The notes beneath the pieces were generated by a model. The model was not told where the DNA came from. It was given only the letters and a program-made list of their open reading frames with translations, and ran no database searches. A stretch of 64,000 nt of DNA from Azadirachta indica (lineage: Eukaryota > Streptophyta > Magnoliopsida > Sapindales > Meliaceae): positions 14,154,350-14,218,349 of the forward strand of contig CM040452.1 of NCBI GenBank assembly GCA_022749755.1, read 5' to 3'. A program made the position numbers and the translations under genes. This document shows, one piece after another, positions 23,975-35,615 of the stretch (its first letter is position 1; the number at the start of each line of letters is the position of its first letter).

Positions 23975-26454
23975 ATGGTAGCAAAGGGACGACAAAATAC
24001 TACAGAGTCCCATAGGGTGGAGGTGGGAGAAATAGACACCAGTGCGCCTTTTCAATCTGTTAAGGATGCTGTCACCCTCTTTGGTGAGGGTGCATTCTCA
24101 GGGGAAAATACTGTCATCAAGAAGCGAAAACCTCATTCTGCCGAGGTATTCCTGTTTGTTCTGTTTTGTCATATTACTAGAACTTTTATCTATATATACC
24201 CACTTTGATATGTCAATGAATTATGTTTTAGTTTTAAGTGTCAGCCTTGCTGACTCAAGTTCTAACAGTTTTTCAAATTTTCTTAACCTAAAATGACTGC
24301 GTTCAGTGGACCACTAAATGAAATAGCTTTTACGCTTGCTCAGAATCCTGGATAAAATAAACTAAATTTGAATGAAGAACAAAATGCATTAACTACCTTT
24401 CTGATAGATTTATGTATTTTTTTCACTTTAGCATTTATACTTGCCATGATTAAAGTTTGCTTTTTGTTTTCAAAATAAATGCTCGATGGAGTTTTTAAGC
24501 TACTGCTGCTTAATGTTTTTTGTTGTTGACTGATAAATGTCATGATAATTAATATTTGCTCTCTCCTACTTGCTAGTAAGTGCTTAATCTCCATTCTGCT
24601 GTGTATAGATATTTTGTGTGTGTTCAGTTTTGAGGAGCCAATTACATTGTTTAGCTTGTTTAATGGCAGAGAGTATTGGCAAAGGAGACACAGCTTCACC
24701 TGGCTCAAAAAGAGTTGAACAAGTTAAAGGAACAACTAAAGAATGCTGAAGATACTAAAGCCCAAGCACTTATTGAGCTTGAAAAGGCAAAAAGAACTGC
24801 TGAGGATCTGTCTCACAAACTTAATGTTATTAATGAATCCAAGGAGTCTGCTATTAAGGCAACAGAAGCAGCAAAGAACCAGGCAAAGCAGATTGAGGAA
24901 TCAAATTGTAGCAACCCTGCTGGATCTGATGGTGCTAGGAAACAGGACTTAGAAACTGAAAGGGAGAAGTATATGAGTGTTATTACTGAACTTGATGCTG
25001 CAAAGCAAGAGCTAAGGAAACTGCGTCAGGACTGTGATGCGACCTTGGAAGCAAAAGCTGCCGCTTTCAATATTGCAGCTGAAGCTGAAAATTCAGCCAA
25101 AGCAAACATGGAGAGAGTTAGTGAGCTCTCAAGGGAAATATCAGCTGTGCAGGAATCTATTGGGCAAGTGAAGCTTGCAACTCTTCAGGCTCAGCAAGAG
25201 CAAGCAAAAGTATTTGCGGAGAAGGATGTGCAGAGACAGTCATATAAAGCGACCCTGGAAGGGTCAGCTGAGAAATTGCTTGCTTTGAAGAACCAGCTTG
25301 ATCCTGAACTCACTCGGAATCTTGAAATGCGATTGACAGAGACAATGAATGAGATTGCAGCCTTGCAGAAGCAAATGGAAAATGCAAAGGCTTCAGATTT
25401 AGATTCTGTGAGAATTGTGACTTCAGAGTTGGATGATGCAAAGGGTTCATTGCAGAAAGTTGTTGAGGAGGAAAGCTCCTTGCGAAGTTTAGTGGAGTCT
25501 CTTAAGGTGGAGCTTGACAATGTGAAGAAAGAGCATTCTGAACTGAAGGAGAAGGAAGCAGAAACAGAATCCATTGCTGGGAATTTGCATGTCAAACTAA
25601 GGAAGAGTAAGTCTGAGCTTGAAGCGTGCCTTGCAGAGGAAGCAAAAATAAGGGGTGCTTCTGAAGAAATGATCTCAACTCTCCACCAGCTATCGTTGGA
25701 AACAGAAAATGCACGACAAGAAGCAGAAGAGATGAAGAATAAAGCTATGGAATTGAAGAAGGAAGCTGAAGCCACTAAAACTGCACTAGAAGAAGCAGAG
25801 AAGAAGCTGAGAGTTGCTCTAGAAGAAGCTGAGGAAGCGAAAGGAGCAGAAGTAAGGGCCCTTGATCAGATTAAGACTTTGTCTGAGAGAACTAATGCTG
25901 CGCGTGCGTCTACTTCCGAGTCTGGTGCCAAGATAACCATTTCAAGGGAAGAATTCGAGTCTTTGAGCCATAAAGTTGAAGAGTCTGACACATTGGCGGA
26001 AATGAAAGTGGCTGCTGCCATGGCGCAGGTGGAAGCTGTGAAGGCTAGTGAAAATGAGGCCCTGAAGAAGTTAGAGGCAACCCAGAAGGAGATTGAGGAT
26101 ATGAGGGCTGCAACTGAAGAGGCTCTAAAGAGGGCAGAGATGGCTGAAGCAGCCAAGAGGGCAGTAGAGGGAGAGCTCCGAAGGTGGCGTGAACGAGAGC
26201 AAAAGAAGGCAGCTGAAGCTGCAGCCAGGATTCTGGCTGAAACAGAGATGTCATCAGAATCATCACCACACCACTATAGGATCCAAAAGCAGAAGCCTTC
26301 GGAAAAAAATATAGAGGTCAGGAAGTTGGATAAAGAGAAGATTTCTGTCTCGAAAAAAACACTTGTCCCCAATATCAGTGGCATCTTTCATAGGAAAAAG
26401 AACCAAATTGAAGGTGGGTCACCATCTTATTTGCCTGGTGAAAAGCCAATATAA
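23975..26454 (+). CDS. WEB-family coiled-coil protein (DUF827), At5g55860-like
   Basis: Predicted 651-aa cytosolic coiled-coil protein of the WEAK CHLOROPLAST MOVEMENT UNDER BLUE LIGHT family. Relatives WEB1 and PMI2 stabilise actin-dependent chloroplast photorelocation. Two coding exons: 23975-24145 (57 codons, GAG|GTATTC donor) and 24670-26454 (GGCAG acceptor). The N-terminus carries the family signature GEIDTSAPFQSVKDAVTLFG. The rest, about residues 60-560, is almost uninterrupted heptad sequence rich in Ala, Glu and Lys (for example LEEAEKKLRVALEEAEEAKG). The C-terminal about 80 residues are basic and disordered-looking. The start fits the family signature, which begins about 18 residues in. 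It has no membrane span. Individual function of the At5g55860 branch is less certain than the family assignment. Confidence 0.93.
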
Positions 26455-27245
26455 CATTTGCATTTGCAGACCTTTGTGTGATTATGAAGGGTTGATGGTG
26501 AAACATGGTTAAACCCTTGTTGTGTGTACATCTGAGACTAGTGCAATCAAATTTCTGTTGTTTAGTCTGTTTGAGGAAGAAAAATGATCTCCAATATTTG
26601 AGCTTGGATGCAAAGTCGAGAAAGTGTTGATCTCTTTTTGGCTAAGCTCATGGAGGTTGAATCTTTCCTTGTACGTTCATGTAAGTTTAACCTTTTCTTG
26701 TAAGGTCATGGAAGTATTATCTTGTATATGGAACAGATTATTAGGTTTTGATTGAAAATTTGGAGCAAAAAGTGAGCCTTGTTATTTCCATGTATCTTCA
26801 GCACGTACCAATGCTGTCACCTCCTGTCATGAGTGATGGGCTCAAAACGGAGCCTTTCCATTGTAGAGGGCATATTCTTTTAAACGATATCATATTTTGC
26901 TACGGATGATTGAATTTTGTTTACAGTAATAATGGCTTTCATAATCATAAAAAAAAATACTTGGCTAAAACTCTACTCGTACATCTCTACTCTATTTGAC
27001 CCTTTCGTCTTTTTTTTTTAATTTAAATAGAACGAAAAACAGAACTTTCTCCATCAGAAACATCCCCATCATGCCACGTGTCTCCTCAAAAAATTAATAG
27101 GAACAAAAACAAAATTAAAAAGACCAAAGTCTTACGTTGAGCACATGCTTAAGCACACATATCACTTCCTCTGCCACTGGAAGTATATTCTGAAAACACG
27201 CAAAAACAGAACAAAACATAAATCTCTCTTTGAGAAAGAAGCAGA
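26455..27245. other. WEB 3' region and sucrase/ferredoxin-like promoter
   Basis: Tail-to-head spacer. The first about 300-400 bp are T-rich 3'-untranslated-like sequence of the WEB gene. The last about 200 bp precede the next ATG and include cacgtgtc near 27075, which contains an ACGTG (G-box/ABRE-like) core. No gene was seen. Confidence 0.5.
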
Positions 27246-30200
27246 ATGTCAAGCAACAGGGACGAGCCGTTAACTTTCGCATCTTCTTCTCCAATTACTG
27301 TCTCAGACCAGCTCGAGAGTTTCCATGCGGACGCATCTCTAATCGGGAGCGGTTCCAACAGCTTCCAGAACGACACGTTTCTGAGCGAGACCAGCACAAG
27401 TCTTCTTAGTAACAGTAATCTTGATGCTGATTTCGGGTTTTCTAGGCCCGAGTTCAGGGCGTGTCAACTTGCCGGTACGGTGGACTTTTATGAGCGCCAT
27501 GTATTCTTGTGCTACAAAAACCCCTCTGTCTGGCCTCCGAGGATCGAGGCTGCGGAGTTCGATCGCTTGCCGAGGTTGCTGTCTGCTGCTGTGGGGGCCA
27601 AAAAGCCTAATATGAAAAGAGAGGTCTGTGTTTTTATTTGTGGTTTTGTGGGCTTTCAGGTGTTTGATTTGATGGTTTTTCTAGTGAAAGGGAGAAATAT
27701 GTTGTTATTCGTAATTTATTGATTTATGTTTTAGTTTTCAAGTGAAATGAACTGATTTTTTCCTTCCTTTTTGCCCCCATTTCAAAAGTGATTTCAGAAG
27801 TTGTTGTCCGGGTTCAACCTTGCTTGATGTGTTGGTTTTATCTTCAGTTATTTGGTCTTTTCTGGACTAATCGTGTTTTCAGGAGTGATTTAGCTTCAAT
27901 TTTGTTGGAGATTGTATTTAGATTTGGTGAGAATTGAAGTTGAATGATCGTGCTTTTGTCGATCGGTTTTTTCTAAGTGACTTGAAGAGTTCGGTGATCT
28001 GAAACGCGTTGCTGTTGGTTTTGGCGAAAAGAAAAAGGTTTTGGTGGTTGTTTTGTGGTCTCTTTTTGAGGAGTTATTTACTTGGTTGTATGGGGTTCAA
28101 ATTTGATGCGAGTTGATTTTAGTTTTTGTAAATTGAAGTGGGTTTGTGGTAGTTTTCATGCTGAATATATCTTAGGTCTCTGATTTCAAAGTGTTTGATT
28201 TGGTTCTATTTCTGGGCTGGCTTTAGTTTTTGGGAAATGACATAGATTTTGGAGGTTTGTTTGTTGATGGTGCTGTTGGTTTCTGGTTTAGATTTTGATG
28301 AAATAGCTTCCGCTTTTGGTGAATGGGAGTGCATATTCTGTGCCTTGTGGATTGGCTGTGGTTTAAGTGATTTTTTTCCCATCTTTGGGTTCATTGTTTG
28401 ATTAGTTTTAGTACTTTGGTGTGTATGGCTAAATTTTTTGATGTTGGTTTGGTTTTGCTTTTGGTGATATCTCTTTTCAATTGGTGGACTGTTTGAGGGG
28501 TGATTATCTGTTTACTAACTTGAGTTTCAATGTGCATTTGGTTTCAAGTTTAGCAAGTTGAAGTAGAATTTTCTTTTTTTGCAAATGGCTTATTTTCTAG
28601 GATGATCTTTAGTTTTGTGATTCAGTATCATCTGGTTCATTTTTTGACTTCTAACCTCTTTCTAATTTCAGTGACTTTGAAGAGTGATATATTTGCAATT
28701 TTTTTTTTCCAGTTTGATGGAGTTTTGTAGTACAGTTAGATTATTTGTATATGCAGGGAGGATTGATTTGAATTTTGAGAAAGTTCCATTAAGAATTCAA
28801 TGATGCCTAGAATTGCCTGTATGAATGTTACAAATATCAATTTAACTTCTTTTCAATTGAATGATCTTGGGTTCAGTTAAGATTTGTGAGGGTGATAGAG
28901 AGGAAACGTTTTTGCAAGCAGGATTCTGCATTTAGTGCTGATATATCTTTACAATGTTCTAATATAAAAATATGGTTCCATCTGAACCATACATATTAAG
29001 TAAGCAATATCAACAAATTTGTAGGCATTTGTTTTGTCTCTGTAGTGTAGATCTTTGATTACTTATGGAAGATTAAGATTTGTGATGAGAAGTGGATTTT
29101 TGAAATTACTATTCCACTGATTACCTTTAGTGATGGAGCTTTTACTCATGATCAACTTTGTTTGAAGTATTTAATGTGCTTGAAAACTAAGAAATTGCAA
29201 TGCACTGTATTTATTAGATCTATAATTTGTTTTGTGAAAATATTTCTTTGCTTGACTATATTTATATGTGCAATTGTTTCCTCTGGTATGTGATGGAGAA
29301 CACTCTATATATGTACTGTATTTATTTCCTTCAAATTAATCATGTGTGGTGGGTTTACTCTGTGGGCTTCATTATTGGCTAATGTATGGTCGTGTCTAAG
29401 TTCAGAAAGTGATATTGTTTGGTCAGCCAAATGTCGGAAATCCTATGGTCAATTGGCATGCATCTTTGATTTATAGGGAAAATGAGTAATATTTGGATTC
29501 TGCCCACAAATGAATTACTTTGGAAAATGAGAGAATTACTTGATGGTATTTCTGTGTTTTCTGTGGTTTGGCTTCTTTTTCCTGTTTGCTGAGTTGACTA
29601 CCTTGTTCTTACCTTATCACTTTTCCCTTTTTCCTCTAGACCCGCTTGACAATATGTGAGGGACATGATGGATCTGGGACATCAAATGGGGATGTGTTAA
29701 TTTTTCCTGACATGATCAGATACAGGTCAATTACAAACTTCTTTATAAATTTTTTTCTTAGGTTCTTTGTTCCTCAATTTTTCATTTCTACTTTAATGCT
29801 AATATTGATCTAGCAGGAGATTGACTCATTTTGATGTTGACACATTTGTCGAAGAAGTGCTTGTGAAGGACGGCGAATGGCTTCCTGGAACACCTGAAAA
29901 ACTGAAGGGTTGGTATGTATTTGTATGTTCTCATGCATCCAGGGATCGTCGCTGTGGAGTTTGTGGACCTCCCCTGGTTAGTAGGTTCAAAGAAGCGATA
30001 GAAACTCATGGTCTTCAGAGTAAAGTGTCTGTTAGCCCATGCTCACACATTGGGGGGCATAAGTATGCTGGAAATGTTATTATTTTTGGATCAAATATTA
30101 ATGGTGAAGTGACTGCGCACTGGTAAGGGAAAATCCACTGCTTGTTGATTGCTTAAACCCAATCTTCAGTTTTTTTATGGTTTGTTAGCATCACAAGGTG

Positions 30201-31231
30201 TACAACCACCATGCACCAAATATATTATACAAGCTTGTGAATGGTAATTTAAGCCATTTGAAGGGCTTTTTTATTCTTTGAATTTTGCAGGTATGGGTAT
30301 GTTACTCCAGATGATGTACCCACGTTGCTTGAGCAGCATATAGGGAAAGGAGAAATTGTAGACTGGCTGTGGAGGTAATTCCTTTCCATTTCTGTCTCTT
30401 AAGTTTCCAAGCTTGTGGACTAGCTTTTTTAGGATTTCTTCATTATATATGTATTAATCTTTTAGCTATAGATTAGGTTCTCATAGTAAAGCTTTTGGTT
30501 CCTTCAATCTGAATGATGTGCCGTACCATTCAAAACAAGTGGAAATCTGGATGTTCAACTTTTGTACACAATAAAATCGTGAAAAATTGACACTCCTCAT
30601 TTTCTTGTATTTGTTTTATGCCATACTATTCATTAAACAATGTTAAAAAGTCCAGTAGAGTCCCTAATCTAGAACTCTGAACATAGAAGGTTGAGGGATT
30701 TCTTATTCTTGTTTCTCTTTAAAGAGCATTAAATGTGTTGAGTAGGTTTTAATGAACATTTTAAATGCTGATTCCAGGGGTCAGATGGGTTTGTCATCAG
30801 AAGAACAGAAGAAATCTCAAGAGCTGAGATTCCAACTAAATGGTGAGGCCAACATAGAGAGCAGTGGTAAAGAGGTGGCACAGATACAATTAAACGAGGA
30901 AAATGCCACAGCTTGTGGATCTCAATCTGAAGTTATAGGCTGTTGCCAGGAAAATGGTGACTCCTGTTGTCAGAACCCCGTTCCACTAGAAAACATAGAT
31001 AATCCAGATGCCAATGAGAGTGCAATGAAGGTGACAATGGAAAAGAAGAAAAGCAGCAAAAAGCAAGTTTCACGAAGCAACAGTGGCAAAGGGGTTTTCA
31101 CACATAAGGTTTCTGCCATGCCAACTTGGTTTGAGAGCTGGGAGAGTGAAGATACCTATGCAGCTCTTGCTGTTGCCTGTGCTGCTGTATCTGTAGCCAT
31201 TGCCTACAGTTGCTACAAACAGTTGGGATAG
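27246..31231 (+). CDS. Sucrase/ferredoxin-like protein (Apd1/Aim32-type thioredoxin-fold Fe-S protein)
   Basis: Predicted 435-aa protein from five exons: 27246-27623, 29640-29725, 29817-30122, 30291-30374 and 30778-31231 (436 codons with stop). Intron 1 is about 2.0 kb. Residues about 58-290 form the Suc_Fer-like domain. It holds C192 and C201 (CSHASRDRRC) and H232 and H236 (HIGGH). The 9-residue Cys spacing and HxxxH match the ligands described for the yeast Apd1/Aim32 family, which binds a 2Fe-2S cluster through two Cys and two His. The remaining about 150 residues are polar and low in complexity, then a hydrophobic segment (about 413-430) ends the protein, suggesting a tail anchor. Redox role is by family; the physiological substrate is unknown. 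The old name sucrase does not imply sugar hydrolysis. Confidence 0.92.
27624..29639 (+). other. Long first intron of the sucrase/ferredoxin-like gene
   Basis: A T-rich, G-moderate stretch of 2,016 bp bounded by GAG|GTCTGTG and TTTTTCCTCTAG|ACC. It holds no open frame with recognisable protein, and I see no transposon ends. Confidence 0.8.
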
Positions 31232-31971
31232 GACTTCAAAGGGGTTATGTTGTGTTTTAATGCTATAATGGCTCAAAGCATCTTCTTTTGCATCCCGAAT
31301 GTCAGCTGTTTATTATAATATAATGTATCGGAAGAAAGATCTTTCTAAGTATTAAGGGCAAGGGCTTGAACGAAATCATTGGTCTTAAAGATGTTCTTTG
31401 TTAATTGTCCGAAATACTTGAAGTTCTTTGTTCTTTTTCTTTTGTATGCTTCCAGCAATCTTGCAGTTTGTACCTGTACATACATGAATTTAGAGTTTCC
31501 AAAATCTCAAATTAAACTAGTGGCGCCATCCTATGAGGAATAACATTTGACTGATATGTGCTTACAAAGAGGATTTTATCATTACAGGATCCCGATGGAA
31601 TGAATCGACATATTGGAGAATTGACAGGTTGTTCGAATGTGTAGGTCAGGTTCAGGGTTCCTGGTTTCTGATACATTGTATTTGTATTTGTATTTGATTC
31701 ATTGAATACAGTAGCACCTAAGCATTTAAAAATCAGAGCTTTCTCATGCTCTTGTGCTTCCATTTGTGATCAAATAAGGAACAATTAATCCACCCCAAGG
31801 TGGGAAGTGTTAAACCAAATTAGTTATTACATCAACCTGCATCAAACTGATGCAAGCAAACACTGTTATATGTAATTACTGAATTGCAAAACCTGTCCTC
31901 GCTCAACAGCAGCAATGAGTGTCGACAGGGCATCAACTATAAATGTGTAATTAGTAATATCTAAGTTCTAA
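31232..31971. other. Convergent 3' ends of the sucrase/ferredoxin-like and Sec14-like genes
   Basis: About 740 bp between two stop codons facing each other. It should contain both 3' untranslated regions; nothing else was recognised. Confidence 0.6.
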
Positions 31972-34900
31972 TTACCCATCAACTTTGAGGTCATTCAATG
32001 TATTAATGAGGCCATTTTTATCCCCAAACCTGTGTAACTCAGATTCTATGGTCTGGATTATCTTGCCTTCTTCAGGTTCTGGCTCAGGGAAATCCACATG
32101 GAATGAACCATGCCTGATTGCTGAAACAGATTCCATAAGCACAGCTTGCTGCTTGATGTAATTGTAGAGCCGTTGGTGGAAGGCATGGTCTAAAGAGAAA
32201 CAATTTTCAATAGTAGTCCCATTCCTATTATGCCGAGAGGAACCTGATCCTTCTTTCGTACAGAAGTGCGGCAGAGATGCAAAATCCATTATCTGCATAG
32301 ATGAGTGCAAATCAATGGTGTCAAAAGTATGATTATTTATCAAGCACTATTCTAGCAATGCAGTCCATGAAGGAAGCACATGCAAGTGGCCAGAAAATTA
32401 TATCTACTGTCTTACTTGAGTATTTCATGAGTGAAGGAAATATGGCCATCCAAAAAGCTTTCTTAATTAGCATGGTTTATTTCATTGAGAAGCGGCATCA
32501 TTTTGGAGTGCACTATAAGAGAAATGAATCTACCTAGTTATTTGAAAACATCCTTATTTCAATTAAAATAATGGCCTTGATTACCTGAGTGTTTCATATC
32601 ATAAAAGAAACAAATTTGAAGGTCAGAACACAAATGTGGAGAGAGCAAAATAAATCGGATAAACTGCCTTACCTTCAACAACTCATCTTGCCCATTACCT
32701 TGCAGCACCTGAATTTTCCTCTTTGTTCTTTCTTGCAGGAGAGGCTTTACAACCTGCCAGCATCCAAACTATTAGACTTCAATCTTGTCTCAGGGAGCAA
32801 AGAGAATGGAACAAAATGGGAATTGCCACGTGGGGGCAGAGGGGCGAGTTCATTTTAATAATAATAATATGATAAATACAAACCTTCCAACATGCTGAAA
32901 ATATATATGGGGCGTTGACGATATAATATGTTTCAGTCTTCTCTGGATAATTTAAGTCATCAATTGTGGATATGACAGTCATTAGCTGCATTAATAGAAG
33001 AACGTGTGAGAATATCATGGTTTCCAGGAAAAAAATATGAACAGTAATTAGCTATCGGTTTCTTTTTTCTCATTTGCTATTGAATGTGTTTAAAGAAGGT
33101 CATATGTTTAAACATTGGGGTGTCTAAACAAGCTCTTGGAGAGAGAGAGAAGACAAAAATATCAGAATTATCTAAATCATGCAGCCGAAAGAAAGTCAAC
33201 AAAGTTTTAAGTGTGCATGCGGGTGTAGGTGACATATCCAGTTTCTAAAATGTTGTTATAGGAGCTTTGACAAGCAGCCACCTCAGAGTTTTGTTTCAAT
33301 GGTACGGCTTGTACTAAAAAGATAGTAGTTAAAACTTTCATTTGCTTCACTTATAGGAATTTATACTCTATTTTTCTTCCCATCCTTTCAAGAATTTTCC
33401 ACAACACAACATCAAAACAGTTTACCTTTATTTGGTTCAATGCTGACAGCTTTAAGCCAGTCATATCTAAAACCTTCAGACAGGTGCTGATGTGCCGTCC
33501 ATACTTTTTCGATGCTGAAGGCTATCATAAAAGAGACAAACTAAACTCCATGGAATTTTGTAGCATAGAATGATGAACAAGTGATTTCAAGTTTGTAGAG
33601 GAGATTCTTACCAATACCACACGATCCCTATATTCATTTATTTGAATGTGTGACTGTACATAATAATTCACCTAAAACAAAAAGAAATATAATTGTAAGT
33701 ATCATGAACAAAAACTTCCATAAATCACACTGAAATAATAAAGGTGCTAGTTACTTACAGAAGCTTTGTCAAATGTGCTAAGCCCAACACCAACGGCAAT
33801 TACAGGAAGACCCTGTTTTCAAGAAAACCATAAGTTGGAAGTTATAAGTGATTAATGACCATAAAAGGTTATAAATGCAACATCAATACAAACAGGCAAC
33901 TGTAGTGGCCAAACCCATTTAGCTGTGCTACTATAGCAGGACCACAGTTGTAAATGTTGGACAAAATAATTATTTTCACATGAAAGTACCTCTCTTGAGT
34001 AGCCTGATACACCCACAAGCTGAGAATCTCGCACTGCTCTGTACAGTTCAGCCGGGATGATTGGTTTCTGCACATACATAGCACAAAAACAATAGTGGAA
34101 TAACTAAGTAATCACAGTAATAAGCACAGGATTGTTTCTCCTCAGGAGGACTATCTTTTATTTTGAGAAACAGAGAATATAACTCAAAATTATATTTCAA
34201 AGATGAGAAATTTTTGGGTGATAATCTGTTAGCAAAACTGGGGAATATGAGGGTGTTTCAATCATTTAACTGCATTTCACTCATTATGCACGTAATACCA
34301 AAATGCTAAAGGTTTGATACATTAGCCAAAAAAAAAAGAACAAAAAAATCATAGATATATGAGTTTTCTGAAAAAAAGAACTCACTGCCAATATTTTGTC
34401 AATCTCATTTTCTATCCTCCAATGCAAACAGTCAACCAACTGAAACAAATGAATGCTGTTAGAAAGATTATAGAGGGACATAGATAAATGTGATTTTAAG
34501 GACAATATGTAACTTATAGTTAGCAACACTCCAAGAGGTGTAAAAGAACCTAACCATTTTATGCGCTTTTGAGACATTCCAGTCTCTTGCTTTAAGAAAT
34601 CGCACCAATGTTTCAGTTGGATAGCCTTGGTGCATATTCTGGAGATCACAAGAAAAATTAAAGCTAAATTTAGTTTAGGCAGATCATGAGCATATATACA
34701 CACTCATGCAGGTATGCCAGGTAATAGCAACTTTAGCCATCTAGTTAAACTAAATCTGAAAAGGAAGGAAATCCAATCTTTAGTAATTCAAGGAACTCGA
34801 ATAATACGTGAAACTAGTCATATATTGCATCTAAATTCACTTCGATGATTGATTGAAGGGTCTCAATTGCTATTTGATCAGAGGGAATGAAGTTTCTGAA

Positions 34901-35615
34901 AAAGAAAAAACAGAGAAAAAATTGGAAACAGGAACACAAAACAACCATTGTGTAACCCTCTTCATATATCAAAAGAATATATAATTCCTGTAGTCTCGCA
35001 CTGCAACTTAAGTGATACAAGCACATAATCACACTTAAATTAGGCAAAGAAGAAGGAGAAAAGAACACAAAAACATAACAGAGTAAACCAGTTAATCGTC
35101 AATGAAACTGAAGCTCACAACTTAAAGACCAATCTGACAACAGATGGGTCAGAAGCGAGAATATAAAAGCAAACCGCAGGTACATACCCAGAACAAATCC
35201 ACATCAGAACTCAGCTATTATAAGCTAACCTCTAAGAGCAAAAATAAGGAAAACATAAACTGAGCTAAATGATTGAAATAGTCTCAGTCGGTTCAAGCTC
35301 CAATTGTTTCAGTCCAAATAGCTAAAAACCGATAGTTTGACTCCAATTCCTTCTCTCTTCATGACTTTTCTCAGCATCCAAACAAAAAACAGATCAAGTG
35401 AACCGACAAAAACGAAGTGAAACTAACCTTAAATGTCTCCTTGAGTGATTCATCCACTGTAAAAATTAGAACCCAGAAAGGGAAAGAGATGTTATTTATC
35501 ACAGATCAGATAATAAGATCACACAAAATGCGAAGTGGAAAATTCATTCTTGAAGCTCACCATCTTCCATTAAAGCCTGAAACTGCTTGATTGCTTCTTG
35601 ATGAGCCATAGCCAT
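31972..35615 (-). CDS. Sec14-like phosphatidylinositol transfer protein (CRAL-TRIO)
   Basis: Predicted 337-aa lipid-exchange protein of the Sec14 family, expected to move or present phosphatidylinositol at membranes. Eleven exons: 35615-35561, 35456-35428, 34638-34555, 34439-34386, 34067-33990, 33812-33759, 33671-33612, 33521-33426, 32985-32884, 32753-32673 and 32292-31972. The sum is exactly 338 codons with the stop. Residues about 30-75 form the CRAL-TRIO N-terminal helices (LVRFLKARDWNVSKAHKM). The lipid-binding lobe spans about 80-245 (PVIAVGVGLSTFD, CLKVLDMTGLKLSALNQ, YYIVNAPYIFSACWK). The last about 90 residues are a plain hydrophilic tail, with no GOLD or nodulin domain, so this is a short soluble Sec14. 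Exon 2 is only 29 nt. The best remembered relative is At1g55840; that identity is from memory and not checked. Confidence 0.93.

Noticed and set aside
25191..26156. Long frames on the minus strand opposite the WEB coiled coil
   Set aside because: They are Ser/Ala-rich mirror images of Ala/Glu/Lys codons and show no motif or splice structure.
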